Below, in pieces: positions 1 to 10,200 of a stretch of 64,000 bases of DNA; position 1 is the stretch's first letter, and every line of letters begins with the position of its first letter. The notes under the pieces are model-generated. The model had not been told where the DNA came from and ran no database searches. It was given only the letters and a program-made list of their open reading frames with translations. Origin of the DNA: an uncultured Clostridiaceae bacterium. Its GTDB lineage: Bacteria; Bacillota; Clostridia; TANB77; CAG-508. Both the position numbers and the translations under genes were made by a program. The stretch spans positions 394,161-458,160 of the forward strand of contig CAMPYH010000001.1 of NCBI GenBank assembly GCA_946998225.1. Direction: 5' to 3'.

Positions 1-167
1 CATTTAGCTATTTGAGCATTTGTTTTAACTTCAGCACTTGATACATATTTAGAATATGTATCTGCCATTAAAAAAATGGAAAAAGCAAATAAAATTATTG
101 CTAATATGTATAAAAATATTTTATTTATTTTTTTTATATTTAATTTATTTTCATTATTTGTATTCAT
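1..167 (-). CDS. Partial exported protein with TasA-like N-terminus (runs off the left edge)
   Basis: Reading leftward from an ATG at 167-165, the frame is open to base 1 (55 codons). The protein has a short Lys/Asn-rich head, a hydrophobic segment at about residues 17-34, then ADTYSKYVSS and a charged stretch ending near QIAK. The hydrophobic helix followed by a TYxKY/TYAxF-type box is what precedes SipW signal-peptidase cleavage in TasA/camelysin-like proteins, and four to five neighbours have related N-termini. AGAGA lies just upstream of the ATG. It is divergent from the 300-1148 gene. Only the N-terminus is visible, so the mature domain cannot be judged. Confidence 0.6.
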   Translation of the reverse strand, partial: MNTNNENKLNIKKINKIFLYILAIILFAFSIFLMADTYSKYVSSAEVKTNAQIAK

Positions 168-299
168 ATTTTTCTCTTAATATATCTTTAAATTAATCTT
201 AATTAATATATGAATATATTTCAATTACTTTTGGAGAAAATATCTTAAAAAAACAATAAAAGAGATATATAGTATATATTACAAAAATATATTTAAAAT

Positions 300-1148
300 A
301 TGTGGGAAAGTATGATAAAAGACAAAGATAAGAAAAAGAAAAAAGAAGAAACGATCTCATTTAAAGAGCTAAGTAAAATGGGATATGAAGAAAGAGTTAA
401 AGAAAAAAGAAGAATAGAGACAAAGTCTGAAAAAACTTTAAAAAGCAGGAGAGTTGGAAGAGCGATTAGACTTGGTCTTTTAGTGATACTATTATTTTTG
501 GTAGTTATATATATAATACTTACAATATTTTTTATGAAAGGTGCATTTATTATTTCGCTAGATCAAAACTTTGCTAAAAAAGCGGGTATAGTTATTTATG
601 AGGATTCTAAAACTAGAGAAAGCAAAAGAATGCTCAAATTCAATAATCTAGACTTTATGGATAACATTGCAGAAGAGTGGATAAATAAGGATGTACATAA
701 TGAAGGGGATGGATCACATAATGGTGAAAATTATTTAGCGTATACATTTTATATCGAGAACATGGGGTCAGATATTATTAACTATTGGTATAGCGTGGTT
801 ATTGATGAGGTTATTAAAAATGTGGATGGAGCTATTAGAGTTAAAATATATTTAAATGATGATGAACCAAAAACATTTGCTAAACTTGCAAATAATGGTT
901 TGCCAGAGCCGAGAACAACACCATTTTATTCAGATAAATATGTATGTGTTGAACCAAGAAAAAATTTTAAACCAGGTGAAAGAGATAAAATGACTATTGT
1001 TGTTTGGCTTGAAGGACCTGATCCAGATTGTATTGACCCAATCGTAGGTGGACAAATGAAAATGCATATGGAAATAACAGAGGAACACAAAGCAACAACA
1101 AAAGATATAGTTCCAGATTGGGTGTTAAAGAAAGATAAGTTAGAATAA
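300..1148 (+). CDS. Membrane-anchored or exported protein, TasA/camelysin-like
   Basis: 282 residues: a basic, Lys-rich cytoplasmic head (1-55), one transmembrane or signal-anchor helix (about 58-79), then an extracytoplasmic domain. Near the C-terminus VVWLEGPDPDC (about residues 234-244) closely matches MWVEGEDVDC in the next gene. I take this as evidence that the two share a fold, probably the TasA-like beta-sandwich. Neither possible start has a good RBS; ATG at 312 (fifth codon) is preceded by GGGAAAG but very closely. The next gene has its own promoter, so this one may be expressed separately. Function is inferred only from the neighbourhood of signal peptidases and other exported subunits. 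Confidence 0.65.
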   Translation: MWESMIKDKDKKKKKEETISFKELSKMGYEERVKEKRRIETKSEKTLKSRRVGRAIRLGLLVILLFLVVIYIILTIFFMKGAFIISLDQNFAKKAGIVIYEDSKTRESKRMLKFNNLDFMDNIAEEWINKDVHNEGDGSHNGENYLAYTFYIENMGSDIINYWYSVVIDEVIKNVDGAIRVKIYLNDDEPKTFAKLANNGLPEPRTTPFYSDKYVCVEPRKNFKPGERDKMTIVVWLEGPDPDCIDPIVGGQMKMHMEITEEHKATTKDIVPDWVLKKDKLE

Positions 1149-1214
1149 AAAGATTACAAAAGTGCAACAAAAAATATAAAAAGTACTGAAAAAAAGTTAA
1201 AAATATTTTTTATG

Positions 1215-1223
1215 TGCTAATAT
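1215..1223 (+). promoter_or_regulatory. Extended -10 promoter for the 1267 gene
   Basis: TG (1215-1216), one base, then TAATAT (1218-1223) gives an extended -10. The predicted RNA start near 1230 leaves a 5' leader of about 35 nt with a strong AAAGGAGAG ribosome site. No convincing -35 is visible, which is usual for extended -10 promoters. Confidence 0.45.
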
Positions 1224-1266
1224 TTGAATATATTTAGGTTTATGAAACATCAATAAAGGAGAGAAA

Positions 1267-2253
1267 ATGTCAAAGAAAACAAAAAAAGATAAAAAAGATG
1301 CAAAATCTTCAATATTACTACTATTAATTTTAGCAATAGTACTAATTGCATCAACATATGCATGGTTTACATCAAACCAAACAGTTACTGTTCAACAATT
1401 AGAAGTAAACGTAGAAGCTAGAAATGGTCTACAAATTTCTACAGATGCTATAAATTGGAAATCTACATTAACAACACAGGATTTAGCACAAACAGCTGTT
1501 GCAGCTACATATCCTACAAACGTTAACCAAATACCAAAAACAATGGAACCAGTTTCAACAGCGGGAAATATAACAAATGGTAGATTAGATATGTTCCATG
1601 GTGTAGCTGATCCAAATGATGCTACAGGTGAATTTGATTTAACAGCAACAAAACAAACAGATACACAAGGTGTAGATGGAAAATACATAGCATTTGATAT
1701 TTTCTTACAAGTAAACACTCCTACAGATATAAAATTATCTACTAACTCATCAGTAGTTGCAGTAGGTGATTCTAAAGGACTAGAAAATGCATCAAGAGTA
1801 GGATTATTAAAACAAGGTAATGTTGCTCCAGGTACTTCACATACAGTAGCACAAGCATTAAATAATGGAACAGCTGAAAACCTATTCTTATGGGAACCAA
1901 ATAGTGATGTACACACAGCAGCAGGTGTTACTAACGCATTTTCAGTATATGGAATATCAACAACAGAAACAGGTGCTACACCACTTGCATATAATGGAAT
2001 AATTAAAGAATTCGATAAAGCGGCAGGAGTAACAATTAAAAATACAAATAACCAACCAACATATTTCAAAGCAGTTACACCAAGTTTAGTAACACCAAAA
2101 GTGCTAGCCGCAGATCAAGCATATACAAAACTAGAAGCTGGAATAACAAAAGTAAGAGTATATATGTGGGTAGAAGGTGAAGATGTTGACTGTGAAAACA
2201 ACGCATCAGGAATAGATATTGGATATAACTTACAATTCACAATAGCACAATAA
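1267..2253 (+). CDS. Probable major exported fibre subunit, TasA/camelysin-like
   Basis: 328 residues. A Lys-rich head (1-13) and hydrophobic core (about 16-28) lead into STYAWFTSN (29-37), the kind of box found at the SipW cleavage site of TasA-type proteins. The mature part is rich in Thr, Asn, Ala and Val with few charges, as expected for a beta-rich secreted subunit. MWVEGEDVDC (about 300-309) holds the only cysteine. The gene stands out by its RBS (AAAGGAGAG), its own promoter and a perfect 11-bp terminator, so it is probably the most abundantly made protein of the cluster. It is likely processed by the signal peptidases at 12723 or 16029. Identity as TasA-like is by motif and context, not alignment. 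Confidence 0.7.
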   Translation: MSKKTKKDKKDAKSSILLLLILAIVLIASTYAWFTSNQTVTVQQLEVNVEARNGLQISTDAINWKSTLTTQDLAQTAVAATYPTNVNQIPKTMEPVSTAGNITNGRLDMFHGVADPNDATGEFDLTATKQTDTQGVDGKYIAFDIFLQVNTPTDIKLSTNSSVVAVGDSKGLENASRVGLLKQGNVAPGTSHTVAQALNNGTAENLFLWEPNSDVHTAAGVTNAFSVYGISTTETGATPLAYNGIIKEFDKAAGVTIKNTNNQPTYFKAVTPSLVTPKVLAADQAYTKLEAGITKVRVYMWVEGEDVDCENNASGIDIGYNLQFTIAQ

Positions 2254-2287
2254 TAGTAAGTAAGATAAAAATAATATAAATTATGAA

Positions 2288-2320
2288 GAAAGAAGACAAA
2301 GTGTCTTCTTTCATTTTTAT
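2288..2320 (+). terminator. Rho-independent terminator after the 1267 gene
   Basis: Perfect 11-bp stem, 2288-2298 with 2302-2312, 3-nt loop, followed by an A then a T-rich tail. Confidence 0.85.
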
Positions 2321-2385
2321 AATTTTATTTACCATTTTTCTATTTTACACTTATATGATTTTAACTTATCTAGTATGCATTTCAA

Positions 2386-2414
2386 TTGAACAAATACTTG
2401 AAAATTGGTATATT
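2386..2414 (+). promoter_or_regulatory. Candidate sigma-A promoter for the 2448-13400 genes
   Basis: TTGAAC (2386-2391), 17-bp spacer, TATATT (2409-2414), 34 bases before a small ORF with a good RBS. A second -10-like TATAAT lies at 2418-2423. Confidence 0.45.
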
Positions 2415-2447
2415 TTATATAATTGTATCGAATAAGATGGAGAAAAA

Positions 2448-2573
2448 ATGGGAAAAAAAGAGGATGAAAAAGAACTAAATATTACAGAGATTAAATCCAA
2501 AGATTTAATAAGTTTATATTATGAATATAGTGAACATATTAAATTTTTAAAAGACGCTAAAGAACAAGAATAA
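2448..2573 (+). CDS. Small 41-residue charged protein
   Basis: ATG at 2448 is preceded by GGAG (2439-2442) at 5-base spacing, and the frame stays open to TAA at 2571-2573. The product is hydrophilic and probably helical, starting MGKKEDEKELNITEIKSKD, without a membrane segment. The next gene starts 13 bases downstream, so the two are probably co-transcribed as the first genes of an operon that includes the giant surface protein. I do not recognise a family. It may be a small partner of the coiled-coil protein that follows. Confidence 0.55.
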   Translation: MGKKEDEKELNITEIKSKDLISLYYEYSEHIKFLKDAKEQE

Positions 2574-2586
2574 TGAAGGAAAAAAG

Positions 2587-4224
2587 ATGGATGTTTTAGA
2601 AAAAGAACAAGAGAAATTAAGTGTAGAAAAAGAAATTATAGAGCTTATGCCTGTGAATAATAAAAAGAATAGAGAAGCTAGAAACATTAAAATAACAGAT
2701 TCTTTGTTTTTAGCTGAGAAAAAACAAAAAGAAATTTATGAGGAAATTGAATCTAGATATAATAAGTTTTTAAAATATTCGAGTAATGAAAAAATGCTTA
2801 ATGACAAATATGATGAAATAACTGAGGAATTAGAAAATCTTAAATATGCCTTAAATATATTAAATGGATATAATTCGTCATATGAAAAATTAGGTATAGA
2901 TTTTGCATTACATAAATTAAACTACTATTATGTTAATGATTTAAGTGTTGTTAATAAAGTTATTATAGATATGATTCTAAGATTTAATGAAATAGGACTA
3001 GATTTAAATCTTAAAGATTTTGAATATAGTAAATTTTCGAAGGAATATCTTAGTGCTATATTTTTTGAAATGAAAAACAAAGATTTAGTAAGTATTAATG
3101 AAAAAGAAAAAATACAACAAATTAATGAAAATCTTCAACAAACTTTTAATGAGATATATTGGAAATGTCCAGATTTAGTGACACATATTAAAATGAGTTT
3201 TAGAGATATATATAATAAAAATGAGAAAAAAATAGAAAAATCATTTAAAGAAAAACAAAGAAAAATACTTGAACAAACAAATGAACAAATACTTAAAGCA
3301 AGATATGTAAAACTTTTAAAAGAAAAAGATCTTTTAGAAAAAGATAATTATATAAATATAATAAATAGCTTTTTAAACGAAGAAGATGTAATAAATACAT
3401 ACAAAGAAGATGCAATGTATAAAGAATATCAAAAATATGTTCAAGAAGTGTTTTTAGGACAAATATTTAAGGATAAAGACAATAATCTTAATAAATTAGA
3501 TAAAGCTTTAATTAATCTAAAATATGCTGTTATAGAACTACAATTTTATAACAAATACAAATTTGTTTTTGATGAAATCAAAAATAAATATGTTTTAGAA
3601 AAAAATGCAAAAAAAGAAAATGTAATTAAATATAAAAATATAAAAAAAGAAATAAATAAAATCGAGAAAAAAATAAAGAAAATACAATCAAAAGAAAAAG
3701 GCATATTTGCTAAAAAATTAAATGATAGTGATAAAGTAAAACTAAATGATTTAATTCTACAATTAGATGAGAAATATAAAGAATATGATGAATTAGATTT
3801 AAATAATAAAATATTTGAGAAATTAAATGATTCATCATCGGTAGAGGATGTATTAGAATTTATATCATCACATACGAGAGAATTGTTTAGAATAATAAAA
3901 AAAGAAAACTATGAAGCAAGTGAAGATGAAAATTTAGCAAAAGTTGAAGAAGTTATTTTGTTTTCAAAATGGCCATATAAAAATTTAATTAATAATTTAA
4001 ATATAAAAGAAGAAAAGAATTTTAATTATATAATTAAAGATAAATACAAACTTCTAAATATAGTTATAACAAATGATATGTTAGAACCAGATAATCTAAA
4101 CAGCCTTATAGATAATTTAAGAATATTTGAAAAATATTATTACATAAGAAAAAACAATATTGATCTTAATATTATAGAAGAAAATATTGAATTTAAGAAA
4201 ATAATTAATTTAAATGGTAATTAA
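2587..4224 (+). CDS. Cytoplasmic coiled-coil protein of unknown function
   Basis: 545 residues, very rich in Lys, Glu, Asn and Ile, with long predicted helices (notably the first 100 residues and about 330-400) and no signal peptide or membrane segment. AAGGA precedes the ATG. It lies 36 bases before the giant surface-protein gene and resembles in style, though not obviously in sequence, the other cytosolic helical protein of this locus at 18310-19488. I do not recognise a catalytic motif. A scaffold or assembly role at the inner face of the membrane is possible but is only an inference from position. Confidence 0.6.
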   Translation: MDVLEKEQEKLSVEKEIIELMPVNNKKNREARNIKITDSLFLAEKKQKEIYEEIESRYNKFLKYSSNEKMLNDKYDEITEELENLKYALNILNGYNSSYEKLGIDFALHKLNYYYVNDLSVVNKVIIDMILRFNEIGLDLNLKDFEYSKFSKEYLSAIFFEMKNKDLVSINEKEKIQQINENLQQTFNEIYWKCPDLVTHIKMSFRDIYNKNEKKIEKSFKEKQRKILEQTNEQILKARYVKLLKEKDLLEKDNYINIINSFLNEEDVINTYKEDAMYKEYQKYVQEVFLGQIFKDKDNNLNKLDKALINLKYAVIELQFYNKYKFVFDEIKNKYVLEKNAKKENVIKYKNIKKEINKIEKKIKKIQSKEKGIFAKKLNDSDKVKLNDLILQLDEKYKEYDELDLNNKIFEKLNDSSSVEDVLEFISSHTRELFRIIKKENYEASEDENLAKVEEVILFSKWPYKNLINNLNIKEEKNFNYIIKDKYKLLNIVITNDMLEPDNLNSLIDNLRIFEKYYYIRKNNIDLNIIEENIEFKKIINLNGN

Positions 4225-4260
4225 AAAACTAAAATATAAAAGTGTATCAAGGGAAAAAGG

Positions 4261-7200
4261 ATGAAATTTATATTAAAAGAAGATTTCAAAACAAATACAA
4301 AAAACAAAAGTAGAAGGAATATATTTAATTTATTCTTTCTATTTGCTTTTTTTATCCTTATATACATAGCATTTAAATTTTCTCTTGCACAAAAACCAGA
4401 ACCAGCTCAAATTAAAGTAATAGATATTGAGAATAACTTAAACCAAGTTATTGAAGATACATTTTTAAATGAAGTTGTTGGTGCTGGAAAATATTTAATA
4501 TTACCAGAAAAAGTAGATGGTAAATATATTAAAGAATATTATGTAAAAAGTACTGAAGAGCTAGGAAATACTTCAGTAGAAACAAAAAAGATTTTAAAAC
4601 CAGGAGATAAACTTTTTGCAACTAAAGAAGAACAAAAAACTAAGATAATTGAACTTGAGACTAAATATGATTACAAAGAAATATTGAATAAAAAAGTATA
4701 TAAAAAAGAAATAATTAAAAAGGTAGAGAATGATAGGAACGATAAAAATGTAAAAACATCTGAAATAAGACTATTAGGATATGTTCCAGAAGAAGCAAAT
4801 ATTAAAATTTATGAAAAAGAGTTTAAAGATATTTTAAAAAAACAATACCCAGATATTTTTGAAGAAAAAAGAGATATAGATAAAATATTTGAATTTAAAA
4901 TATACGAAGATCCAGAAATGTCATTTGAAGATATTTTAAAATTAGAAGAAGTATTAAAAGAAGAAAAACCAGAAATTAAAATAACTTTTGATGGAATAAA
5001 TAAAAATATTGATTACGACATTACTTCTTTAAAAGTAAAAGATGAAACTTTTAAAAGCAAATCTAAACAAGACATTTTGTTTAATTTAGATAAATCTCAA
5101 ATAAATAAAGTAGATTTAGAAGATGCAGAAAATATAGCTGAAGTAAAAACATATATTAAATTTAACCATATACCTACAGGATATATTGTAATTAGTAATT
5201 TAAAAAAGGAAAGTAAAGAGAAAGAAAGTGGATTAGAAATCTCTGACCCAATTATTACGCCACCATCAAGAGCAAAATTTATTCCAATACATAATGAAGG
5301 TATGAAAGCAAAACAATGGGATGGTACAAGTGTTTCAAATGGTTTTAAATTTGGAACAGGTGCAATAGATAATCCATATTTAATAACAAATGCGGAAGAA
5401 CTTGCATATTTATCTGAATCAGTAAGAAATGGTAATAGATATGATAATCAATATTTCCAACTCGTAAGAGATATAGATTTAGCATCACATAATTTCACTC
5501 CAATAGGTAATGAAAGAACACCTTTTGGTGGAAATTTTGATGGTGCAGGAAGAAGTATTGAAAATCTATATATTGAATTAAATAATTACAATCTATCATA
5601 TAATGAAACGAATTCTATGGGACTTTTTGGTTTTGTAGGAGGAATTGGTGTTTCACAGGAGATTAAAAATTTCACTTTAATTAATCCACATATAAATGTG
5701 AATACACAAAATTTTATTAGATTAAGAAATATCGAAATACATTTTGGTTTAGCAGTAGGTACATTAAGAAAAGGAGTAGATGTTAAAGGCATTTCTGTAA
5801 TTAATGGAAAAATTGAGGAAAGATACCAAAATAGGATGAATAATAATACATTCCTGTTTTTTGTAGGCGGGCTTGTAGGAAAAATGGAAAATGGAGGTAA
5901 TATTTCAAATGTATATGTAGATGTAAATATTAATCTAACTACTACATTTAGATCACAACAGCGTTATGCAGATAGATATGTAGCAGGTGGCATTGTTGGA
6001 AAAATGGAGGGAACAAATAATTTTCCAAAACACACAATATCTTCAGCGAATATTAGTTCAAATGGAATGATAGGACTGGTATTTGGAGCACAACATCAAA
6101 ATGTAAATGAAAATAATCAAATATATTTAAATGATCAATGGCAAGGTGAAAATTATAACTATATAAATCTAGATAACAGATATACACATTTTATTGTAAA
6201 TGGCAGACAAATGACAGCAAGTATAAGTACTGGCATGTCGAATAATAGATTAGGAAATAATAATTCACGTATGGAATATTACCAAGGTTTAAATAAAGGT
6301 AATTATTCAAGAAACGAAGTGTCTAATCTAGAATATTTAAATACAGGCGAAGGTAAAGATAAAGTAGAGTTCATACTTTCTAGTGGCCATTATATTTTAA
6401 ATCCAAGATATGCTATTAGTATATCTGAAGTAGATATAGATGTTTTTAAAACAAATATACAAAATAAATATACGAAAACATTTTCGGAGTTTAAGTGGTA
6501 TGAAAATGGTGAAGAGAAAACAAAATATACAGGAAATACTTTTAATTTAGAGCAATTTAGTACAGAAAAAGATATCTTAATAGAAGTAATAGTTAAAGAT
6601 GGTGATGGATATTATACTTACCAAAATATCCTTGTTCCCAAGGTATATTTAGATATTAAAGTAGATAAAAATAATCTGACAGCAGAAGTCAAAATTAGTG
6701 GAACAGGATTAAAATATACAAATATAAATGATTTCAATTTTTCTTGGGATAAAGAAGATGTAGTTGGTGAAAGAACAAATATTGAGGGGCAAAATAGCTA
6801 TAAATATACGACAAATACTTTGGAATCAGAAAAATATGATTTTATTGTAAAAGCAAATAATACTAAATATCCACAATTTAATAAGGAAATATTTGTAAGT
6901 TTTGTAAATAGAGATGTTATATATGTAAGTGAGCAAAGAGGTAATGATTATAATGATGGTAGATCACCTGAAAGACCTGTTCAGTATGTTTCAACTGCAT
7001 ATTCAAGAATCCCGGACACAGGAACTGTTAACACAAACATTATAGTTATAATGGGAAAATGCGATAGCAATGAATCGTTTAACTCAGAAAGAAGCACACA
7101 ATATAGTAAAAATGCAACATTAACAGGTAAATACAAAAACAAAGAATATAACGGAAGATTAACATATTATTCGAGTGTAAACTCAGAAGCATATAAATAT

Positions 7201-10200
7201 ATAAATGGAGATATAGTATTTACAAATTTAGTTTTAGATGGTGGTGTAGAAAGATATAGTTGGTGGTCTGGTACATATTATGAAGAACAACAATTATATA
7301 TGTATCTACAAGGAAATAATCTTGAAATGGGTAAAAATGTTAGAATGGAAAATTATGCAAGGTCTAATACCAACCAAGGTTTAATTTCAGCAAATGCACC
7401 AGCATTCCATATTTTTGCAGCTTGGCTTAGATATAATTATGCACAATTACCTAAAAATGATGTAAATATAGTTATAAAATCTGGGGCATATGGAAGAATC
7501 GTAATGGGAGGAAGCCCAGGTACAAATGACGAAAGAAATCTTAGAAATACTACATCTAAAAACTTCACAGGTTCATCATTTAATGACATGTTTAATGTTA
7601 ATGTAGAAATAGATATTCAAAACTCAACAAAGGGTAGTTATGACTATGATATAAATCTATTGGTAGGTGGATCAGCTGCAGGTAATACATATGCAAATGT
7701 TGTTCAAACAATTAAAAATGGTAGTATTGGTAGAATACTAGGAGCATCTATAGGAGATAGTTCATCAGTACCAAGTGGTTGGAATTATCCAACAAACACA
7801 TTTATTGGAACTGTAAAAATGAATCTTTTAGGTGGTGAAATTACTGAAGTTTACGGTGGTTCACTTGGAAGAAATATGAATGCAATAGGAAGGGGAAGTT
7901 CAAGAAGAGAATGTGATTCATATTTCTATGGAAATATAGAAATAAATGTAGATGGATCAAGTATTAATGGCCATATATATGGAGCAGGTGCTGGAGGAGT
8001 TTCAGGTTATTCAGTAAATTCTTCAGATCCATATAGTTCTTATGGCAAAAATGTAGAAACAAAAGTAAATATTAATTTAGTATCTGGAAATATTAAAGGA
8101 AATATTTATGGCGGTGGTTATGGATATACAAACTATTTAACTCCAAATACACTTACAAATGATGCCGGTGCACTTTATGGTAATTCATATATAAATATTT
8201 CAAATAATATAAATATAAATGGAAAAATATATGGTGCAGGAAGAGGTAAGGATATATCTTCTAAACCAAATATTGCTCAAATGTATGGAAATACAAAAAT
8301 AGAATTAAAAGGCACCCCAAATATAACTGGTGAAATCTATGGTGGTGGTGAAGGAAACACAATATATCCAAATATGGCTAAATTAAATGGAAAGTCAAAT
8401 ATTAATATTAACCTTATAAATGGTTTTGCAAGTGCAGCAAATATTTATGGTGGTGGAGATAATGCTAAAGTACTTGGAGAAACACATATAGATTTTAATT
8501 CTGGAACAATATTAAACCAAATTTATGGTGGTGGAAATAAAGGAGAAATAATTGGAGAAACATATGTTAAATTAAAAGGCGGTATAGCCGGAGACATCTT
8601 TGGTGGAGGTAACGAAGAAGGAGCTACTAAAACCAATGTAATACTAAATAATGGAAATGCTAAAAATGTTTACGGCGGAGCAAATATGGCTGGCCTTAAT
8701 GAAACATATGTTAAACAAATAGGAAGTAACGTAGAACATATTTATGGCGGCTCAAATTTAATTGGAAATGTAGTTAAAACAATTGTAGATATAGATGGTG
8801 GAAATACTACAGAAGTTTATGGCGGAAATAATCAAGGTGGAAGCACGAATACATCTGTTGTAAATCTAAATGGTGGACATTCAAATTATGTATTTGGCGG
8901 AGGAAACCAAACAGGTGGAAATATTACAAATGTCAATGTAAAAAGCGGAGACTTTAAAGAAATATTTGGTGGTTCAAACTATACTGGAGAAATTAATACA
9001 GCTAATGTTTTAATAGATGTTAAAACAAGTAATGAAGAAGTTAAAATAAATAATATTTTCGGTGGAAACAATTTAGGTGGTAGAACAAATACATCTAATA
9101 TTACTCTTAGAAATGGAAATATAAATAATATATATGGTGGTTCAAACAGAACAGATATTGGAACAAGTAATATAGAAGTTTTAGGTGGTAGTATAAAAAA
9201 GGCCATCTTTGGTGGCTCAAATGAAGAAGGAACTGCAAATAAGACTAATGTAAATATTAGAAATGGAAAGCACAATACTGTTTATGGTGGAAACAACCAG
9301 GGTGGAAAAACTGAAAATGCTAAAATAAATATTTATGCAGGAAATATAAAAGATATTTATGGTGGAGGAAATCTTGCTGAAACAGATACTACTAATGTAA
9401 ATATAATTGGCGGAAATATCCAAAATGTTTTTGGAGGAGGAAACCTTGCTAAAATTAATACAGGTACAAATTTAATTGTTACAGGTGGAAAAATTAATAA
9501 AAATATTTATGGCGGTGGTAATGAAGGTGAAGTTGAAAAAAATACATTTGTAGATATTAGAGATTCACAAATATTAGGCTCAGTATATGCAGGAGGAAAT
9601 GGTAGTCTTGCAATTGTTAAAGAAAAAACAGTAGTCAATATTAATGATGGAGCAGTTATTGGAAAAGAAGATTCTAAAATACCTTATGAAGCATGTGTAT
9701 TTGGATCAGGTAATGCTGCAGCAACAGGTGCTAAAGGTTTAGATACTAAAGCAGAAACAATAGTTAATATTGTTGGTGGTGAAATTTTTGGGAATGTTTA
9801 TGGTGGAGCAAATACTTCAGTAGTTTATGGTAAAACTAATTTAAATATTGGAATACATGCAGCAAATACTGAAGATAAAAATGGTCTAAAAAAAGGAAAC
9901 ATATACATTAAAGGTACAATCTTTGGCGGTGGTGAGGCAAATGCTGAAGGTTCAGAAAACTACGACTTCTCATTTATTTCAGTAACAGATGCTATAGATA
10001 TAAATATAGATGGCTTAGAACATGAGAAATTAGATACAGAGGGTTCTGTGTTTGGATCAGGAAACGCGTCATCTTCTTCAGGTATATCAAAAATTAGGAT
10101 AAATAATTATGGAAACCCTGGAAGACCTGGTAGAAATATTTCACTACAAAGGGCTAATGAAATTATACTTGAAAATACATATATATCTTTATCTGGAACA

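Noticed and set aside
1392..2069. 225-codon open frame antisense to the TasA-like gene
   Set aside because: It lies wholly inside a gene with a strong RBS, promoter and terminator, has no RBS and a composition expected of a mirrored Thr/Ala-rich gene. Treated as a shadow.
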